Source of the DNA: Rhizobium anhuiense
Lineage (GTDB): Bacteria; Pseudomonadota; Alphaproteobacteria; Rhizobiales; Rhizobiaceae
Direction: 5' to 3'
NCBI RefSeq assembly: GCF_003985145.1
Contig: NZ_ML133521.1
Location: 434,001 to 498,000, forward strand
DNA length: 64,000 bases
Every line of letters starts with the position of its first letter. Positions within the stretch are counted from its first letter, which is position 1. This document shows positions 61,848-64,000 of this stretch, one piece after another. A program made the translations under genes and the position numbers. Under the pieces are notes generated by a model. It did no database searches and was not told the DNA's origin. It saw only the letters and a program-made list of their open reading frames with translations.

Positions 61848-62156
61848 ATGGCTGCAAATGCACTGGTACAAACTCGTATCGATGCCGATGTTCGGGATCG
61901 TGCCTCCGCAGTGCTTGGAAATATGGGGCTGACCGTATCTGATGCGGTTCGTATCTTACTCACCCGAACGGCCAACGAAGGTGCGCTGCCGCTGGAGCTT
62001 CTTTCAGACAGCGAGGCCCACGACGCTTGGTTTCGCACCAAGGTACTTGAAGCTCTGAACGATATTCGACCGGACGTCTCAGATGATGAAGTCGAGGCGC
62101 ATTTCGCTGAACGTCGAGCGGCAGCCCGCCTTAACGCGGGTGCGCGCAAATCGTGA
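61848..62156 (+). CDS. RelB/DinJ-family antitoxin
   Basis: The product has 102 residues from ATG 61848 (GGAG upstream). It is ribbon-helix-helix type: ALVQTRIDADVRDRASAVLG, NMGLTVSDAVRILLTRTANE, then a toxin-binding tail (DDEVEAHFAERRAAARL). Its stop overlaps a GTG that opens a RelE-type start (MKLTWSA), but that frame is destroyed within 10 residues by the kup fragment, so the antitoxin is an orphan. Confidence 0.82.
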   Translation: MAANALVQTRIDADVRDRASAVLGNMGLTVSDAVRILLTRTANEGALPLELLSDSEAHDAWFRTKVLEALNDIRPDVSDDEVEAHFAERRAAARLNAGARKS

Positions 62157-62178
62157 AGCTTACCTGGTCTGCCTGCTG
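62153..62178 (+). pseudogene. RelE-type toxin, first residues only
   Basis: GTG at 62153 overlaps the antitoxin stop and reads MKLTWSA, a common opening of RelE/ParE toxins, then changes into sequence continuous with kup. The toxin gene was cut at this junction. Short, so the family is only likely. Confidence 0.4.
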
Positions 62179-63084
62179 CCACGGCTTCAGATCCTACACA
62201 CGTCGGAAACGCATTCCGGTCAGATCTTCATGCCGCAAGTGAATTCCTTCCTCTTCATCTTCGTCGTCGCGCTCGTTCTATACTTCCGCAATTCCAGCGG
62301 CCTGTCCGCCGCATACGGCATCGCCGTCACCGGCGAGATGGTGATCACTTCCGTGCTTCTCTTCGCCGTCATGCTGCGTGGCTGGAACTGGAAGCCCGTT
62401 GTCGCAGCGGCTGTGATTGCACCGCTCTTTATCATCGACGTCGGCTTTTTCGCCGCAAACGTCGCCAAATTCGCGGACGGCGGTTGGGTGCCCGTCGCAG
62501 TCGCCTGCACGATGGGACTTATCATGCAGACCTGGATGGCTGGGCGTCGCCTGCTTGCGGCCCGCACCAAGATGGACGAGGTTCGGTTGGCGGCGGTCAT
62601 CGACAAGCTCGCCCAGAAGAGACCGCCGACAGTCCCAGGAACGGCGATCTTCCTCACCAGCGACGTCGAGGGGGCGCCAACCGCGCTGCTGCATAGCCTC
62701 AAGCATTATAAGGTGCTGCATGAGCAAAACGTCATTCTCAGCGTCGTGACCGCGACGAAACCCTTCGTCCCGGACAATGAGAAGATCTTTCTGGAAAGCT
62801 TCAATCCGCTGTTCAGCCGGCTGATTATCACCTTCGGTTACATGGAAACACCGAACATCCCCCGTGCTCTCGTTCTCGTCCGCAAGCTCGGGCTCAAGTT
62901 CGACATCATGTCGACGTCCTTCTTCCTTTCACGCCGTACGATCCTGCCTTCCAAAAAAGGCGGCCTGCCTTTCTGGCAGGACAGGTTGTTTATCACGCTG
63001 GCTCAGAACGCCGGCAATGCAACGGACTATTTTGGGCTTCCGACCGGCCGGGTCGTGGAACTCGGACTTCAAACGACGATCTAA
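62179..63084 (+). pseudogene. kup: 5'-truncated potassium transporter gene kup
   Basis: The reading frame from 62179 gives PRLQILHTSETHSGQIFMPQ, then NSSGLSAAYGIAVTGEMVIT, and several membrane helices (VAAAVIAPLFIIDVGFFAAN, VAVACTMGLIMQTWMAGRRL), then the cytoplasmic domain (GTAIFLTSDVEGAPTALLHS, FWQDRLFITLAQNAGNATDY, FGLPTGRVVELG). This is the C-terminal half (302 residues) of a Kup/HAK potassium:proton symporter of about 630 residues. The first half, with most of the transport core, is absent, so it should not transport K+. The end of the protein is intact. Confidence 0.88.
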
Positions 63085-63207
63085 TGCGTCTCGAGCGCCC
63101 GATATGGACCATTTCCTCGAGGCAATCCTTAGCCGTCGGAAATCGGCAGAGCGGGACTTGAAGCGTGACGCAGCCCTGCGGTAGACGCCCCGCCCGAGGA
63201 TTGGGAG

Positions 63208-63324
63208 ATGACAGACCGGGATCGCCTTCGCTTCTATCTTGCGATCGCCGCGCTTGCGGTGATCGCCATAGTCCAGTTTGCGGTTATCGGCCTTGGCATG
63301 GCTGGATGGTTTTCCCATCACTGA
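63208..63324 (+). CDS. Small single-pass membrane protein (38 residues)
   Basis: A short frame from ATG 63208, with GAGGATTGGGAG just upstream, gives MTDRDRLRFYLAIAALAVIA then IVQFAVIGLGMAGWFSHH. It has one long hydrophobic helix and a charged N-terminus. The ribosome-binding site and clean membrane-protein composition suggest a real small gene; function unknown. Confidence 0.5.
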   Translation: MTDRDRLRFYLAIAALAVIAIVQFAVIGLGMAGWFSHH

Positions 63325-63335
63325 TATCTCGCGGT

Positions 63336-63548
63336 TCAATGAAGCGTCGCTGTGGTTGGAGCGTTGACCTTCGTCGCATCCAGTCCGACATATGTCCCGA
63401 TCAGCATCGTCGCGATATCACCTTCGGAACGATAGCCTTCATTGAAGAGCGCGATCGCCGCGTTGCAAAGCACGTCCGAGGCACCATCGTCGTGCTCTAG
63501 TTCATAGTAGCGGTACCAGCGCTCGACCGCTCGCGAGAGCATCTTCAC
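63336..63548 (-). CDS. Small unknown protein downstream of hipA-like gene
   Basis: The 70-residue frame (GTG 63548, or ATG 63542) reads LSRAVERWYRYYELEHDDGA and FNEGYRSEGDIATMLIGTYV. No family recognised. It begins 7 bp after the HipA-like stop, same strand, so probably cotranscribed. Confidence 0.5.
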   Translation of the reverse strand: MKMLSRAVERWYRYYELEHDDGASDVLCNAAIALFNEGYRSEGDIATMLIGTYVGLDATKVNAPTTATLH

Positions 63549-63555
63549 TTTCTCG

Positions 63556-64000
63556 TCATAGGGCTAGCGCTCGCTGCAAATCATCGTGCTCGAACGCACT
63601 GGCCATACGGTTGATCTCTGCCGACCGCGCACCGACTGCTTTTGCGGTCTCGCGCCACGTCGCGGTGGAGGTCGCGACTTCCTTGATGATAGCGCGTGCC
63701 TGTGCGAGGGTGAGCGCGAAGAATCCGGCAGCTTCTTCCAGCAGATCAAGCGAGCAGGTGCCGTCATCAAGGTCGATGTTAGTCGTCAGGATGCGTGCTT
63801 TGACGTCTGTAGGCACCGGGTTGAGGTCATAGGCAGGGGACAACGACCAGCCGCCTTTGCCAAGCCACAGAAAGCCGTGATTTCGCAGGTGGTCGTCGAC
63901 GTTGGAAATCAGCACATTGAAGGCGACGCGGCGATAGAGCGCTTGGGCATCGGTTTTTCCCTGTGCGCCGTGCTCGGCCAGGGCGTCCACGATCTCCGGG
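63556..64000 (-). CDS. HipA-like kinase toxin, C-terminal part (runs off right edge)
   Basis: The frame is open to base 64000. It contains YRRVAFNVLISNVDDHLRNH followed by GFLWLGKGGWSLSPAYDLNP, the HipA_C kinase motifs (N-x-D-D-H-x-x-N and the S-P-A-Y-D-L-N-P loop), then a helical tail (ARAIIKEVATSTATWRETAK). HipA-type Ser/Thr kinases phosphorylate glutamyl-tRNA synthetase or other targets and cause persistence; the HipB antitoxin should lie upstream, outside the window. Confidence 0.85.
   Translation of the reverse strand, partial: PEIVDALAEHGAQGKTDAQALYRRVAFNVLISNVDDHLRNHGFLWLGKGGWSLSPAYDLNPVPTDVKARILTTNIDLDDGTCSLDLLEEAAGFFALTLAQARAIIKEVATSTATWRETAKAVGARSAEINRMASAFEHDDLQRALAL

Noticed and set aside
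1..64000. tRNA, rRNA, riboswitch or plasmid replication origin
   Set aside because: None was recognised by eye on either strand; a covariance-model scan would be needed to exclude small RNAs.

Overview
The window is alphaproteobacterial and looks like accessory DNA of a Rhizobium or close relative, most likely a plasmid. The reasons are a high-GC coding style, a complete VirB-type type IV secretion operon of the rhizobial kind, a DUF1612 helix-turn-helix gene next to a tyrosine recombinase, and many insertion-sequence and toxin-antitoxin remnants. The species assignment is inference. No rRNA, tRNA, CRISPR array, repABC locus, relaxase or VirD4 coupling protein was seen.

Layout. 1-4919 (minus): start of a giant protein made of octapeptide repeats; it leaves the window on the left still open. 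5076-6054: a decayed aminoglycoside-acetyltransferase-like gene and a small winged-helix regulator. 6145-16276 (plus): a secreted Cys-rich protein followed by virB1-virB11, including an exclusion-type lipoprotein and a VirB7-like lipoprotein, with mostly overlapping genes. 16341-24852: ordinary accessory genes (PAS-GGDEF-EAL, Nudix plus esterase, LysR/SDR divergent pair, MNT-HEPN fusion, TetR/EamA divergent pair). 24948-27584: a broken IS1182-type transposase fused to a resolvase stub, then an AAA_14/DUF4143 ATPase. 27901-30779: a glycine-zipper envelope protein, an integrase and a DUF1612 gene.

30964-48403 is a defence island. In order it holds: an Mrr-nuclease/NACHT/pentapeptide-like protein, bracketed by a full and a truncated DUF1612 sequence; an XRE-ImmA/IrrE regulator with an overlapping partner; a two-gene unit of a permuted NlpC/P60-like peptidase and a Cap4-like-nuclease/STAND NTPase/SEC-C protein; an Xre-RES toxin-antitoxin pair with tandem 9-bp operator repeats; an unknown zinc-ribbon-like protein; and a three-gene SIR2/small protein/SMC ATPase operon that matches Lamassu (Sir2 type). 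The peptidase-STAND pair and the Mrr-NACHT-pentapeptide protein are the best candidates for undescribed immune systems.

49672-54778 (minus) is a five-gene set of exported or hypothetical proteins headed by a lipoprotein, including two similar-sized proteins of about 449 residues with no family I recognise. 55081-64000 is a patchwork of broken genes and small stability or toxin modules: restriction-like and AlbA/RecG-like remnants, DUF6572, a truncated IS3-family element and a second inverted copy of its end 3.2 kb away, TacA-TacT, a frameshifted D-2-hydroxyacid dehydrogenase, a deaminase-toxin tail next to DUF416, a RelB-like antitoxin whose toxin is cut off by a 5'-truncated kup, and the C-terminal part of a HipA-like kinase running off the right edge.

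The nucleases, NTPases, SIR2 enzyme and toxin-antitoxin pairs probably serve anti-phage or anti-plasmid defence and plasmid maintenance. The VirB system would provide conjugative transfer or effector export, but a coupling protein and relaxase must lie elsewhere.
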